64,000 bases of DNA from Halosimplex rubrum (GTDB lineage: Archaea; Halobacteriota; Halobacteria; Halobacteriales; Haloarculaceae): the NCBI RefSeq assembly GCF_013415885.1, contig NZ_CP058910.1, forward strand, positions 4,216,001 to 4,280,000, read 5' to 3'. The translations under genes were made by a program, and so were the position numbers. The notes beneath the pieces are model-generated. The model worked only from the letters and a program-made list of their open reading frames with translations. It searched no databases and was not told the DNA's origin. Each line of letters opens with the position of its first letter. Position 1 is the stretch's first letter. Positions 34,224 to 43,085 of this stretch are shown here, one piece after another.

Positions 34224-35159
34224 CTATATCGACCTCGCTTTGATCAGCACGGCCTCTGCATCCGTCGGCTCGGAGAGTCGCTCGACCTCGTCGACCAGCA
34301 CGTACCGACGGAAGGTCGGCCCGGTGACGCGGTAGTACTTCCCCAGGAGGTCGGCGCGCATCTCGTCGGCGACGACCGACGTATCGAGCGCGTCCATCGC
34401 CATCTCCTGGGCCTCCTCCAGCGTGATGCCGGTCAGGTCCTCGGTGGCCTCCTGGTTGAAGAGGATCTCGTGGACCTCCTCGCCGTCGTCGAGCACGCCC
34501 TTGATCCGGAGGTCGAACTCGCCCTCGACCTCGCCGTGCTCGTTACAGCGGCCGTTCTGGAGGACGCGCGTACAGTCCTCCTCCGGGCAGCGCTTGATCA
34601 GTCCGGACCCGGACTGGATGTCCACCAGTGCGCCCTCGACGCTCACGTCGTCGTCGCCGACCTCGATCTCCTCGTCGAGTTCCTCGATCACCGTGGTGCG
34701 GTTGAGCTTCACCGAGAACCGCCCCTCGTACTCGTCGGTCACGACGTTCCGGAGGTCGTAGACTTTGCCCTCCTCCAGCTCGGGGAGCTCGGACTTCGAC
34801 CACTTGGTGAACTTGATCGTGCCCGTCTCGTCGCCGAACAGGCCGACCTGTGCCACGGCGTCGGAGTTGGCCTCCCACAGTTCCGTGACTTCGCCTTTGA
34901 TGTCGACCCACTCCTCCGGGGCGTCGACATCGGCGACCTGAACGCGGTCGTTGCCGGAGCCGCCGCCGCCGAGTTCGTCGCGCTCCATCCCCGCCTCGTC
35001 GAGGTAGGTGTTGGTGACGCTCCGACGGGCCTCCGAGAGGGGAACCTTGTACTCGTTGACCAGCGTGTCGAGACGCTCTTCGACGTCGTCGACGGAAATC
35101 TCCAGCTGGTCCTCGAACTGTTCGTGTATCTCTGTCGCCTGTGTACGCAAATCCGTCAT
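34224..35159 (-). CDS. rpa3: Replication protein A (RPA3-type), ssDNA-binding
   Basis: 311 residues from ATG 35159. Helical N-terminus ~1-55; OB fold ~65-165 ('PEEWVDIKGEVTELWEANSD', 'GLFGDETGTIKFTKWSKSEL'); second OB with a zinc finger ~175-260 ('RCPEEDCTRVLQNGRCNEHG', Cys3-His); conserved tail 'LLGKYYRVTGPTFRRYVLVD'. Binds single-stranded DNA in replication and repair. Encoded with rpap3 as a two-gene operon. Confidence 0.92.
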   Translation of the reverse strand: MTDLRTQATEIHEQFEDQLEISVDDVEERLDTLVNEYKVPLSEARRSVTNTYLDEAGMERDELGGGGSGNDRVQVADVDAPEEWVDIKGEVTELWEANSDAVAQVGLFGDETGTIKFTKWSKSELPELEEGKVYDLRNVVTDEYEGRFSVKLNRTTVIEELDEEIEVGDDDVSVEGALVDIQSGSGLIKRCPEEDCTRVLQNGRCNEHGEVEGEFDLRIKGVLDDGEEVHEILFNQEATEDLTGITLEEAQEMAMDALDTSVVADEMRADLLGKYYRVTGPTFRRYVLVDEVERLSEPTDAEAVLIKARSI

Positions 35160-35387
35160 CTTGTCGTTCCTGTCTCCGCGTTGTTTTCGATGGGAGACAT
35201 GCGTTGCTTGGTCGCCCCCGTATATAAACTCTCGGCCAGCGGGGTGAAAGTGGAAAGCGCAGGAATGGGCGGGTATATTGCGGATGTTGTCCGTGTGGAC
35301 GGCTCTCGCTCCGTGAGTCTCCGGCGGTCGCTCGAACACCGCGGCCGCCGACGGGGCTAAGGGCTACCCGGACTAAGCCGCGACCAG

Positions 35388-35669
35388 ATGGCAGACGACC
35401 GCATCGAGCGAGTCCTCCGGCAGAAGCTCCGGTCGGCGGGCCGCCAGATCGGCGAGGCCAAGCGCGCCTACAGACACGCCCGCCGCTCGGCCGAGGCGGA
35501 CCTCCCCCACGGCGACGACGGCCGCGCGAGGATCGTCTGTCGGCGCTACGCCGAGCGCCGCGCGGTCGAACTCGACCCCGAACACCGCCCGGGCTGTTTC
35601 GACCCCCAATCCCAGGACTGCCAGGGCTGTATCGAGGACATCCGCTCGGGCGACGTCGAGACCTGGTGA
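35388..35669 (+). CDS. Small conserved Cys-containing protein (DUF7091-like)
   Basis: 93 residues. 'RIERVLRQKLRSAGRQIGEA' basic helix, then 'ARIVCRRYAERRAVELD' and a Cys-rich end 'GCFDPQSQDCQGCIEDI'. The three C-terminal cysteines plus the earlier one could bind zinc or iron. Matches a haloarchaeal conserved hypothetical family. Starts 228 bp divergent from rpa3. Confidence 0.8.
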   Translation: MADDRIERVLRQKLRSAGRQIGEAKRAYRHARRSAEADLPHGDDGRARIVCRRYAERRAVELDPEHRPGCFDPQSQDCQGCIEDIRSGDVETW

Positions 35670-35731
35670 GCGGCGTCTCTCGCCGGCGACGCGTTCGACG
35701 AGCATTTGAGACACCCGCCGGACCTGCGTGT

Positions 35732-36472
35732 ATGGCCCTCCGCGCCGAATACCACCTCGGCTGTGACGCGCTCCCGCTGGTCGACGTGGCCGCGGCGGTG
35801 CCCGACGCCGCCCTCGAACTCTCGATCGGGCTGGGCGAGGGAGAGCGACCGCGCTTCACCGCGGTCGTGACCGCCGACCCGGAGACGACCGCGACCGTCG
35901 AGGACGCGTTCGAGTCGACGGCGTTCGTCGGCGAGTACCGCCTCGTCGTCCGCGACGGCGACACCAGCCGCTACACCATCGCGCCGGGCACGAGCATGGC
36001 CGAACAGCTCGGCGGCTCTCTCGACGACCTCGACGACCTGCGCGCGCTCTACGAGACCCCAGTCCAGATCGAGTTCATCCGCGCGACGCCGACGGGCTGG
36101 CTCCAGGCCGGTCGCTTCGCCGACCGCACCGCGTTCGACGAACTCCGGGAGTTCTGGCAGCGCAACACCACCTTCCGACTGCGCAAACTCACCCGCGTCG
36201 GCGACGGGGCCGACGCCGACGACCGGTTCGCCGCCGACCCGGACGGCGACGGCCTCACCGACGCCCAGCGGGAGGCGATCCGGACCGCCCACCGGATGGG
36301 CTACTTCGAGATCCCACGGACGGCGACACTCTCGGACGTGGCCGCGGAACTCGACATCTCGGCGTCGTCGTGCTCGGAGCGGCTCCGCCGCGCCCAGACC
36401 CACCTGGTCGAGACGCACGTCGACGACACCGGTCGGCAGCAGCGACCCCTACTTGAAGCACCGCACGACTGA
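35732..36472 (+). CDS. Bacterio-opsin activator (Bat)-type HTH regulator
   Basis: 246 residues from ATG 35732. N-terminal ~150 residues are the BAT/GAF-HTH-associated domain; 'LTDAQREAIRTAHRMGYFEI' and 'TLSDVAAELDISASSCSERL' are the HTH_10 Bat DNA-binding domain, ending 'RRAQTHLVETHV'. A one-component transcription factor without its own PAS domain. Target genes unknown. Confidence 0.9.
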   Translation: MALRAEYHLGCDALPLVDVAAAVPDAALELSIGLGEGERPRFTAVVTADPETTATVEDAFESTAFVGEYRLVVRDGDTSRYTIAPGTSMAEQLGGSLDDLDDLRALYETPVQIEFIRATPTGWLQAGRFADRTAFDELREFWQRNTTFRLRKLTRVGDGADADDRFAADPDGDGLTDAQREAIRTAHRMGYFEIPRTATLSDVAAELDISASSCSERLRRAQTHLVETHVDDTGRQQRPLLEAPHD

Positions 36473-36512
36473 GAGTCAGGCGTAGCCCCGCGAGCGCACA
36501 ACCAGGAGTCAC

Positions 36513-37355
36513 ATGCCGACGACACAGTCCACGACGGCAGCGGACGGTATCGACGTCGAGTACGAACGCCACGGCGACGGCCAGCCCGTCGTCCTCCTCC
36601 ACGGCGGGATGGCGCCCCGCGAGTACTGGCAGCCCGTGATCCCCCACTTCGAGGAGTACGCCCCAGTCGTCCCGCAGCGTCCGGGGTTCGGCACCTGCCT
36701 CGACGACCCCGAGGAGACCGGCCCCGAGGAGGTGCTCGACCGGGAAGTCGCGTACGTCCGCGCGCTCGTCGACGACCTCGACACCGACGGCGGGAGTGAC
36801 CGGCGGCCCGTCCTGCTGGGTCACTCCTTCGGCGCGCTCACCGCTATCGAGACGGCGCGAGCGCTCGCCGAGGACGGCGAGGGAGACGCGATCGAGGCCG
36901 TCGTCGCCTACGAACCGGCGATCCTCCCTGAAGCGTTCGCCGAGCACGCCGACCTGGCCGACCGAATGGCGACCCGCCTCGACGACGGCGACCGCGAGGG
37001 CGCGATGAAGCTGTACGTCGAACAGGTCGTCCTCGCCGGCGAAGCCGAGGATCTGGACGCCTGGTTGGCCGAGTGGCCGATCTGGCCCGACTGCGTGGGT
37101 CTGGTCGAGGAAGTGATCCGGATGAACTACGCCGTCGAACGCTACGACCTCCCGGAGCGCCTCGGCGTCGACGCGCCGACGCTCGTCCTGAGCGGGACCG
37201 ACGGTCCCAAGTTCCTCCGCGAAAGCGCCCGCGCCGTCCACGACGCGCTCCCGTCGAGCCGGTTCGTCGAGTTCGACGGCGTCAGCCACTCCGGTCCTTC
37301 GGAGGCGCCCCATCGAACCGTCGCCGAGATGTGCGCGTTCCTCGACGCGCACTGA
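36513..37355 (+). CDS. Alpha/beta hydrolase
   Basis: 280 residues. 'VVLLHGGMAPREYWQPVIPH' (oxyanion), nucleophile elbow 'LLGHSFGALTAIE' with Ser, acid in 'LVLSGTDGPKF' and His in 'FDGVSHSGPSE'. A complete alpha/beta-hydrolase fold of the haloperoxidase/epoxide hydrolase-like type. Substrate unknown. Same strand as the regulator 40 bp upstream. Confidence 0.88.
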   Translation: MPTTQSTTAADGIDVEYERHGDGQPVVLLHGGMAPREYWQPVIPHFEEYAPVVPQRPGFGTCLDDPEETGPEEVLDREVAYVRALVDDLDTDGGSDRRPVLLGHSFGALTAIETARALAEDGEGDAIEAVVAYEPAILPEAFAEHADLADRMATRLDDGDREGAMKLYVEQVVLAGEAEDLDAWLAEWPIWPDCVGLVEEVIRMNYAVERYDLPERLGVDAPTLVLSGTDGPKFLRESARAVHDALPSSRFVEFDGVSHSGPSEAPHRTVAEMCAFLDAH

Positions 37356-37428
37356 TCGACACGACCCGGTCACCGCCGCGCCCGCGCGGACCGGCGGCTA
37401 TTTTTCCCGCCCGCCCGACCACCCGACC

Positions 37429-38502
37429 ATGACCGACACGCTCGTCGCGGTCGTCCTCGCGGGCGGGACCGGAACCCGACTCTACCCCGCCAGTCGGAGC
37501 GACCGCCCGAAGCAGTTCCTCCCGCTCGGCGGCGACCGCTCGCTGCTGGCCGAGACCGTCGACCGCGCCGGCTTCGCCGACGAGGTGTACGTCCTCACGC
37601 GCCCGGATCTGGCCGACCAGGTCCGCGAACACGCCCCGAGCGCGGGCGTCCTCACCGAACCCGAGCCGAAGGACACGGGACCCGCACTCGCCTACGCGGC
37701 CCACCGCGTCCGCGAGCAGGTCGGCGACTGCACCCTCGTGTGCCTCCCCAGCGACCACCACATCGAGGGCGAGGGCGCGACCGACGGGAGCGGCCTCGGT
37801 ACCAGCGAGCGGGCCTCGCCCGCGAGCAGCGACTTCGCCGGGACGATGACCGACGCCGCCGCGGTCGCCGCCGAGACCGACTCGCTCGTGACCGTCGGCG
37901 TCGAACCCACCCGCCCGGAGACCGGCTACGGCTACGTCAAGCCGGGCGACGAGCGGACCACCGACGGCGGCCGCACGTACCACCCCGTCGAGACGTTCAC
38001 TGAGAAACCCGACCAGGGCGCGGCGATGCGGTATCGCCACCACGGTTACTACTGGAACGCCGGGATGTTCGCGTGGACGCCCGACGCCTTCCTCCGGGAG
38101 GCCGCCGACAGCGAACTCGCTCCACTGCTCGACGCGCTCGACGCGGGCGACCCCGACCGCGGGTTCGCGGCCGTCGACCCGGTGAGCGTCGACTACGCCG
38201 TCATGGAGGCGACCGACGACGCCGCCTTGGTCCCGGCGACCTTCGAGTGGGACGACCTGGGCGCGTGGGACGCCGTCGAGCGCGTCCTCGACGCCGACGA
38301 CGACGGCAACGCGGTCCTCGGCGACGCGGTCACGATCGACGCCGAGAACACCGTCGTCGCCACCGACGGCCACGCCAGCGTCGTCGGCGTCGAAGATCTG
38401 GTCGTCGCTTCCTACGGCGACCGCACGCTCGTCGTCCCGAAGAACCAGGCCCAGCGGGTGCGCGAGGTCGTCGCCGAACTGGAGGACGAGGGGCTGTTCT
38501 GA
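37429..38502 (+). CDS. Mannose-1-phosphate guanylyltransferase-type nucleotidyltransferase
   Basis: 357 residues. 'VVLAGGTGTRLYPASRSDRP' followed by KQFLPL is the ManC/type II PMI-GMP signature; 'TLVCLPSDHHI', 'GYGYVKPGDE', 'VETFTEKPD' and 'YYWNAGMFAW' complete it. Forms GDP-mannose or a related NDP-sugar from sugar-1-phosphate, feeding glycan or N-glycosylation pathways. A Gly/Ser-rich insert of ~25 residues after 'SDHHI' is unusual. No isomerase domain is fused. Confidence 0.9.
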   Translation: MTDTLVAVVLAGGTGTRLYPASRSDRPKQFLPLGGDRSLLAETVDRAGFADEVYVLTRPDLADQVREHAPSAGVLTEPEPKDTGPALAYAAHRVREQVGDCTLVCLPSDHHIEGEGATDGSGLGTSERASPASSDFAGTMTDAAAVAAETDSLVTVGVEPTRPETGYGYVKPGDERTTDGGRTYHPVETFTEKPDQGAAMRYRHHGYYWNAGMFAWTPDAFLREAADSELAPLLDALDAGDPDRGFAAVDPVSVDYAVMEATDDAALVPATFEWDDLGAWDAVERVLDADDDGNAVLGDAVTIDAENTVVATDGHASVVGVEDLVVASYGDRTLVVPKNQAQRVREVVAELEDEGLF

Positions 38503-38527
38503 GGGCGGGAGCGTCGGCCCGTCGGGG

Positions 38528-39676
38528 TCAGGCGGGCGCCAGCCCCTCGACCAACCGCCGGAACGCCTCGCCGTCGAGGTGTCGCGAGGCGCCGGCCACG
38601 ACGGCGTAGGTGACGCCGCCCTCGGTCCAGACCGCCTCCCAGGCACCGAACTCCTCGGTCAGCGCCGCGTAGTGGACGCGCTCGTCGCGCAACTCGACCG
38701 TCTCCCGCGTTTCGGCCGGCTGGTCGGCCGGTTCGGGCGGCACGTCCGGCCCGAGGTCGCTGTCGGGCGCCGCCGCGGTGACCCACAGGTGGTCGCTCCC
38801 GTTGCCCGTGTGGCGATAGACCGCCTCGATGGCCCGGCTCTCGGGGAACGTCACCGCGGAGTCGAGCGCGTACGCCGCGCCGACAGCGTCGTCGTCGGGG
38901 GTCAGTAACCGGGGATCCGCGTCGCCGAGCGCCACCGGCGAACACGGCACGCTCTCGTCGTACGGCCGGGCGATCCCGTGGGCCCACAGCCCGTGGGGCA
39001 CCCCCACCGCCTCGCACCGATAGCGGGCCCAGTAGTTCAGGCGATGAAAGGGGACCTGCCGGACGGGCGGCACCGCCGACGACCCGTCGGCTCCCGGATC
39101 GGACCCGGCCGCCGGCGCCAGCCCGTCGAGCAGTCCTTCGAGTTCGCCGTCGTCGAACGCTCCCTCCAGTACGGACACTTCGACCTGCGTGCGCGCCCGC
39201 TGGACGCAGGCGCCCCGGTTGCCCTTGTAGTCGGTCCCCAGGAAGCCGACGGCGTCGCCCGCCTCGACCGGCGTCGGGTCCTCGGTCCCCCACAGCGGCG
39301 CGACGCTGGCGGCCGGCGGCGCCCAGTCGTAGCAGAACTGCTTGATTCGCAGCGCGCGGCTCTCGCCCTCGACGAGGGTCCGGACCGCCGACGGGTTCCC
39401 CCCGCTGTGGGGCGTCTGTCCGATATCGGCGGCGTCCAGTCCCTCGGGCCGCCCCGGCGGCTGTTCGGGCCGGATCGTCGTCTCGGCCACTGCGCAGTCG
39501 TCGGGGAGCCACCCCAACTCGAACACGACGAAGTTCGCGCCCGCCTGTGCGTCCGCGGCCGTCGTCTCCCGCGGCGACTCGGCCGCGTTGGCGTCGGTCA
39601 GTCGAGCGTCGGGGCTCGCGGTACGCCAGTCGGTGCCGGCGGCCGGCCGCTCGCCGGTCGCTCGCTCGTCGGTCAT
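38528..39676 (-). CDS. Conserved haloarchaeal protein of unknown function
   Basis: 382 residues from ATG 39676. No signal peptide or TM helices. It resembles two tandem modules with 'NFVVFELGWLPDDCAVAETT' and late 'EFGAWEAVWTEGGVTYAVVA'. I do not recognise the family. Codon usage is chromosomal. Convergent with the nucleotidyltransferase (25 bp apart). Confidence 0.7.
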   Translation of the reverse strand: MTDERATGERPAAGTDWRTASPDARLTDANAAESPRETTAADAQAGANFVVFELGWLPDDCAVAETTIRPEQPPGRPEGLDAADIGQTPHSGGNPSAVRTLVEGESRALRIKQFCYDWAPPAASVAPLWGTEDPTPVEAGDAVGFLGTDYKGNRGACVQRARTQVEVSVLEGAFDDGELEGLLDGLAPAAGSDPGADGSSAVPPVRQVPFHRLNYWARYRCEAVGVPHGLWAHGIARPYDESVPCSPVALGDADPRLLTPDDDAVGAAYALDSAVTFPESRAIEAVYRHTGNGSDHLWVTAAAPDSDLGPDVPPEPADQPAETRETVELRDERVHYAALTEEFGAWEAVWTEGGVTYAVVAGASRHLDGEAFRRLVEGLAPA

Positions 39677-39806
39677 ACTCGATCCCGGTGGCGCCGTCCC
39701 CAAAACCGTTCGCTAAACCGCGTTTTTGTAAGGAAAGTGGACGATCCCGCCGTTCGTCGCGACCGCCGGAACGCTCATATTCCGCGGGTGGCAACCGGCT
39801 CCCAGT

Positions 39807-40037
39807 ATGGACCCGGCGGTTCGCTTCTGGCTGCTGATCCTCGCGCTCGCGGGGACGGTCTCGGCGGCGATCCTGCTGGTCGTCTCGGCGTTTCTGCCGG
39901 GGTCGATCCTCGGGACCGCCGACTCGGTGGGCTACGTCGTCTCCGTGTTCGTCGCGCTGATCTCGCTGGGACTGCTCGTCTGGTCGCTGACCGCCGATAC
40001 CGAACGCTCGGGCGGCGGGTCGCCGGGGGCACGGTGA
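39807..40037 (+). CDS. Small two-helix membrane protein
   Basis: 76 residues: TM1 ~8-32 ('FWLLILALAGTVSAAILLVV') and TM2 ~42-62 ('GYVVSVFVALISLGLLVWSL'), short polar tail. Acidic/charged tail and codon bias support a real gene. Function unknown. Confidence 0.7.
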   Translation: MDPAVRFWLLILALAGTVSAAILLVVSAFLPGSILGTADSVGYVVSVFVALISLGLLVWSLTADTERSGGGSPGAR

Positions 40038-40065
40038 CGCTCGGTCACCGGTCCGCCTCCCCGCT

Positions 40066-40851
40066 CTAGCTCCGCATCGCGCCGCCGTCGATAGGCAGGG
40101 CGGTCCCCGACACGAAGCTCGCGCGCGGACTGGCGAGGAACGCCACCACGTCGCCGAGTTCCCCCGGGTCGCCGATCCGTCCGAGCGGGACCGACGACCC
40201 CTTGTCGGCCAGCCCCTCTTCGTAGCTGTCGTAGTCGCCGCGTTCGACGCCGTCCTCGATGAGTTCCTCGATGCGGGCGGTCTCGTGAGCGCCCGGCAGG
40301 ACCGCGTTGACGCGCACGTCCGGCGCGAACTCCCGCGCCTGGGTCTTGACCATCCCGATGACCGCCCGCCGGACCGCGTTCGAGAGCACCAGATCGTCGA
40401 TGACCTCCCGCACCGAGCGGGAGGTGATGGCGGTGATCGAGCCCTGCTCCGAATCTTCGAGGTAGGGGTAGGCGAAGCGGGTCGTCCACACCGCCGACAT
40501 GACGAGCGTGTCGTAGGCGCCGTACCAGTCCTCGTCGTCCATCTCCAGGAACGCGCCGCTGGGCGGGCCGCCCGCGCTCATCACGACCTGGTCGATCCCG
40601 CCGAACTCGTCGGCGACCTGCTCGACGTAGGCCTCGACTTCCGCCCGGTCGGTCAGGTCGACCTCCACGGCGAGGACGTCGCCGTCGCCCAGCGATTCGA
40701 GTTCGTCCGCGGCCGATTCGAGGTGCGATTCGGTGCGGCCGCAGATCGCTACGTCCGCGCCCTCGCGGGCGAGGGCCTTCGCGCTCGCGAGACCGAGCCC
40801 GCTCGAACTGGCCGTCGTCAGTGCCGCGCTGCCGTCGAGTTGCAGATCCAT
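40066..40851 (-). CDS. Short-chain dehydrogenase/reductase
   Basis: 261 residues. Rossmann start 'ALTTASSSGLGLASAKALAR', 'VVMSAGGPPSG' (NAG-like), and C-terminal 'GTALPIDGGAMRS'. The usual YxxxK catalytic pair is not visible: the site reads 'VLSNAVRRAVIG'. This matches a FabG-like SDR subgroup with 'LLSNxxRxGVxG', whose reaction is not settled. Likely cytoplasmic NAD(P)-dependent. Confidence 0.88.
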   Translation of the reverse strand: MDLQLDGSAALTTASSSGLGLASAKALAREGADVAICGRTESHLESAADELESLGDGDVLAVEVDLTDRAEVEAYVEQVADEFGGIDQVVMSAGGPPSGAFLEMDDEDWYGAYDTLVMSAVWTTRFAYPYLEDSEQGSITAITSRSVREVIDDLVLSNAVRRAVIGMVKTQAREFAPDVRVNAVLPGAHETARIEELIEDGVERGDYDSYEEGLADKGSSVPLGRIGDPGELGDVVAFLASPRASFVSGTALPIDGGAMRS

Positions 40852-41005
40852 GCGCGTGGGCTCGGACCGAGGCGTGAAAGAACCGGGCGGTTCCGGACCG
40901 CAGTCAGTCGGTCGCGAGGGCGGTACCCGACGGTTCGAACGAGCGAGACGGAACGGAGCTGCGGCGTCACGACTGTCCAGGCTGGAACGCCGGCCGCGGC
41001 GGGGG

Positions 41006-41464
41006 CTACGAGCCCCAGAAGTTGTCGCGGCTACCGAGGCGCTCGCGGTCGTCTTCGTCTTCCGTTTCGTCGGCCTCGTCGTCCGTCTCGTCGGCGTCTG
41101 ACTCGGCTTCCTCGCCCTCCTCGTCGGGGTCGTCGGGGAGGCGTTCGATCTCGTCGGCCCGGGCGTGGTTCGAGCGGACCTTGGTGATCTTCACCTTCGC
41201 GCGGGCCGGCGGCAGGACGCCGTCGACCATGATGATGAAGCCGTCCTCGGTGCGGCCGACGCCGGCGCCGCTCTCGTGGATGTCCTCGACCTCGACCACG
41301 ACCTCCTCGCCGGGCTTGACGGGTTGACTCTTGAGGTCCTCGATCGGCTGGTTGTAGTGATTGCACCACTCGGCGCCGCCGCGGTCGCCGTAGTGCGTAC
41401 AGCCCATCCCCTCGATGCGCTCCTGGAAACTGGGGCACTCGTCCGCGAGTGGACAGTCGGGCAT
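41006..41464 (-). CDS. TRAM-domain protein with Cys-rich N-terminus
   Basis: 152 residues from ATG 41464 (MPDCPLADECPSFQERIEGM). Cys residues at 4, 10, ~22 and ~35 ('CTHYGDRGGAEWCNHYNQPI') form a probable zinc or Fe-S knuckle. TRAM domain ~48-108 ('GEEVVVEVEDIHESGAGVGR', 'MVDGVLPPARAKVKITKVR'), then a very acidic tail. TRAM proteins bind RNA and act as RNA chaperones or tRNA-modification partners in archaea. Confidence 0.88.
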   Translation of the reverse strand: MPDCPLADECPSFQERIEGMGCTHYGDRGGAEWCNHYNQPIEDLKSQPVKPGEEVVVEVEDIHESGAGVGRTEDGFIIMVDGVLPPARAKVKITKVRSNHARADEIERLPDDPDEEGEEAESDADETDDEADETEDEDDRERLGSRDNFWGS

Positions 41465-41618
41465 GACGCTCAGTTGCGCTGGGGCCAAGTAAACGCTTGC
41501 GCTCTCGCCGCCAGCGGCCGAAATCTCCGCGTCGATCCACCAGACGCCCGTTCGCGGCCCCTGGCGCCCGTCCGCCGACCGGGGGTCAACGGCGAGCTCC
41601 CGGCGATCGACCGGAGCC

Positions 41619-41921
41619 TCACCCGTCCGGCCGCACGTCCTCGCCCGCGCCCTCCGCCCCGTCGGGGTCGATCCCCAGCGCGTTCCCCGTTTCGACGTGG
41701 TCGATCCCGTCGACCTCGCAGACCGCGCCGACGCGCTCGTGGGCGACGGTCGTCTTCAGCGTCCGGAACTGCAGCTCTTCCTTGACGGTCGCGCCGGCCG
41801 CCTCGACGGCCGCGGCCACGTCGTCGACCGCCGCGTCGCCGTCGAGTTCCAGCAACAGCGTCACCGATTCGCCCTCGACCGGGTCGTCGCGGATCGTTCG
41901 CACCGCCGGCGAGACGTACAT
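41619..41921 (-). CDS. Small conserved haloarchaeal protein
   Basis: 100 residues. Two ferredoxin-like beta-alpha units ('ESVTLLLELDGDAAVDDVAA', 'LKTTVAHERVGAVCEVDGID') and an acidic tail. It resembles propeptide-inhibitor-like or ACT-like small domains, but no family is certain. Divergent from the MDR oxidoreductase. Confidence 0.65.
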   Translation of the reverse strand: MYVSPAVRTIRDDPVEGESVTLLLELDGDAAVDDVAAAVEAAGATVKEELQFRTLKTTVAHERVGAVCEVDGIDHVETGNALGIDPDGAEGAGEDVRPDG

Positions 41922-42040
41922 GGTCGGCCGTTCGACCGTCGGCGACGAAACGCTGACGGTCGGCGCGGCCCGGCTCCCCCCGCTCGCGTCGACGTGACCG
42001 AGTCCGGGGACTCTTCGGGGCCGAGTCCGAACGGACAGGT

Positions 42041-43060
42041 ATGCCCGACGCCAACAGGCAGTTCCGCCTGGCGAAGCGACCCGAAGGGAAACCGGACCGC
42101 GACACGTTCGACCTCGTGGAGACCGACGTGCCCGAACCCGGGCCGGGCGAGGCGCTCGTCCGCACCCGCTATCTCTCGGTCGATCCGTACATGCGCGGCC
42201 GCATGAGCGCCGCCGAGTCCTACGCCGACCCCTGGGACGTGGGCGACCCGCTCCGGGCGGGCGCCGTCGGCGAAGTCGTCGAGTCCAACGGCGCCGGCTT
42301 CGAGGCGGGCGACATCGTCGTCGGCAACCTGGAGTGGGCCGACTACACGACGGCCCCGGGAACCGAACTCACCGCGGTCGACCCCGACGTGGCCCCCGTC
42401 TCGACGGCGCTCGGCGTGCTCGGCATGCCCGGCCGGACGGCCTACTTCGGCGTCCGCGAAGTGGCCGACGTGAAGCCCGGCGACACGTTCGTCGTCACGG
42501 GCGCGGCGGGCGCCGTCGGCTCCGTCGCCGGCCAGATCGCCAAGCTGGCCGGCGCCCGCGTCGTCGGCTTCGCCGGCTCCGACGAGAAGGTCGCGTTCCT
42601 CGAAGACGACCTGGGCTTCGACGCCGGGATCAACTACGAGGCGACCGACGACTACCGCGCGGCGCTGGACGAGGCGGCGCCCGACGGCGTCGACGCCTAC
42701 TTCGACAACGTCGGCGGTCCGATCACCGACGCGGTCTTCGACCGCCTGAACGTCGACGCGCGGGTCGCCGTCTGCGGCCAGATAGCCCACTACAACGCCA
42801 CCGAGCGCCCGACCGGCCCCCGCAAGCTCCCGGCGCTGATCAGCAAGCGCGCCCGCGTCGAGGGGTTCCTCGTCGGCGACTTCGCGCCCCGCTTCGAGCA
42901 GGCGACGACACAGCTCGGCGAGTGGGTCGCCACTGGGGAGATCAGCTACCGCGAGACCGTCACCGAGGAGCTGGAGTCGGCGCCCGACGCCTTCCTCGGG
43001 CTGTTCGAGGGCGAGAATATCGGGAAACAGCTCGTCGAAGTCGGCGAAGCGGACTCGTAA
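42041..43060 (+). CDS. Zinc-independent NADP-dependent alcohol dehydrogenase-like oxidoreductase (CurA/LTB4DH type)
   Basis: 339 residues. 'FRLAKRPEGKPDRDTFDLVE' and 'YLSVDPYMRGRMSAAESYAD' are the N-terminal hallmarks; 'VVTGAAGAVGSVAGQIAKLA' is the nucleotide-binding loop, 'YFDNVGGPITDAVFDRLNVD' the conserved late motif. Reduces alpha,beta-unsaturated carbonyls (enones, curcumin-like) with NADPH. No zinc ligands. Confidence 0.92.
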   Translation: MPDANRQFRLAKRPEGKPDRDTFDLVETDVPEPGPGEALVRTRYLSVDPYMRGRMSAAESYADPWDVGDPLRAGAVGEVVESNGAGFEAGDIVVGNLEWADYTTAPGTELTAVDPDVAPVSTALGVLGMPGRTAYFGVREVADVKPGDTFVVTGAAGAVGSVAGQIAKLAGARVVGFAGSDEKVAFLEDDLGFDAGINYEATDDYRAALDEAAPDGVDAYFDNVGGPITDAVFDRLNVDARVAVCGQIAHYNATERPTGPRKLPALISKRARVEGFLVGDFAPRFEQATTQLGEWVATGEISYRETVTEELESAPDAFLGLFEGENIGKQLVEVGEADS

Positions 43061-43085
43061 CGCGAGGGATCGACCGCGTCCGGCC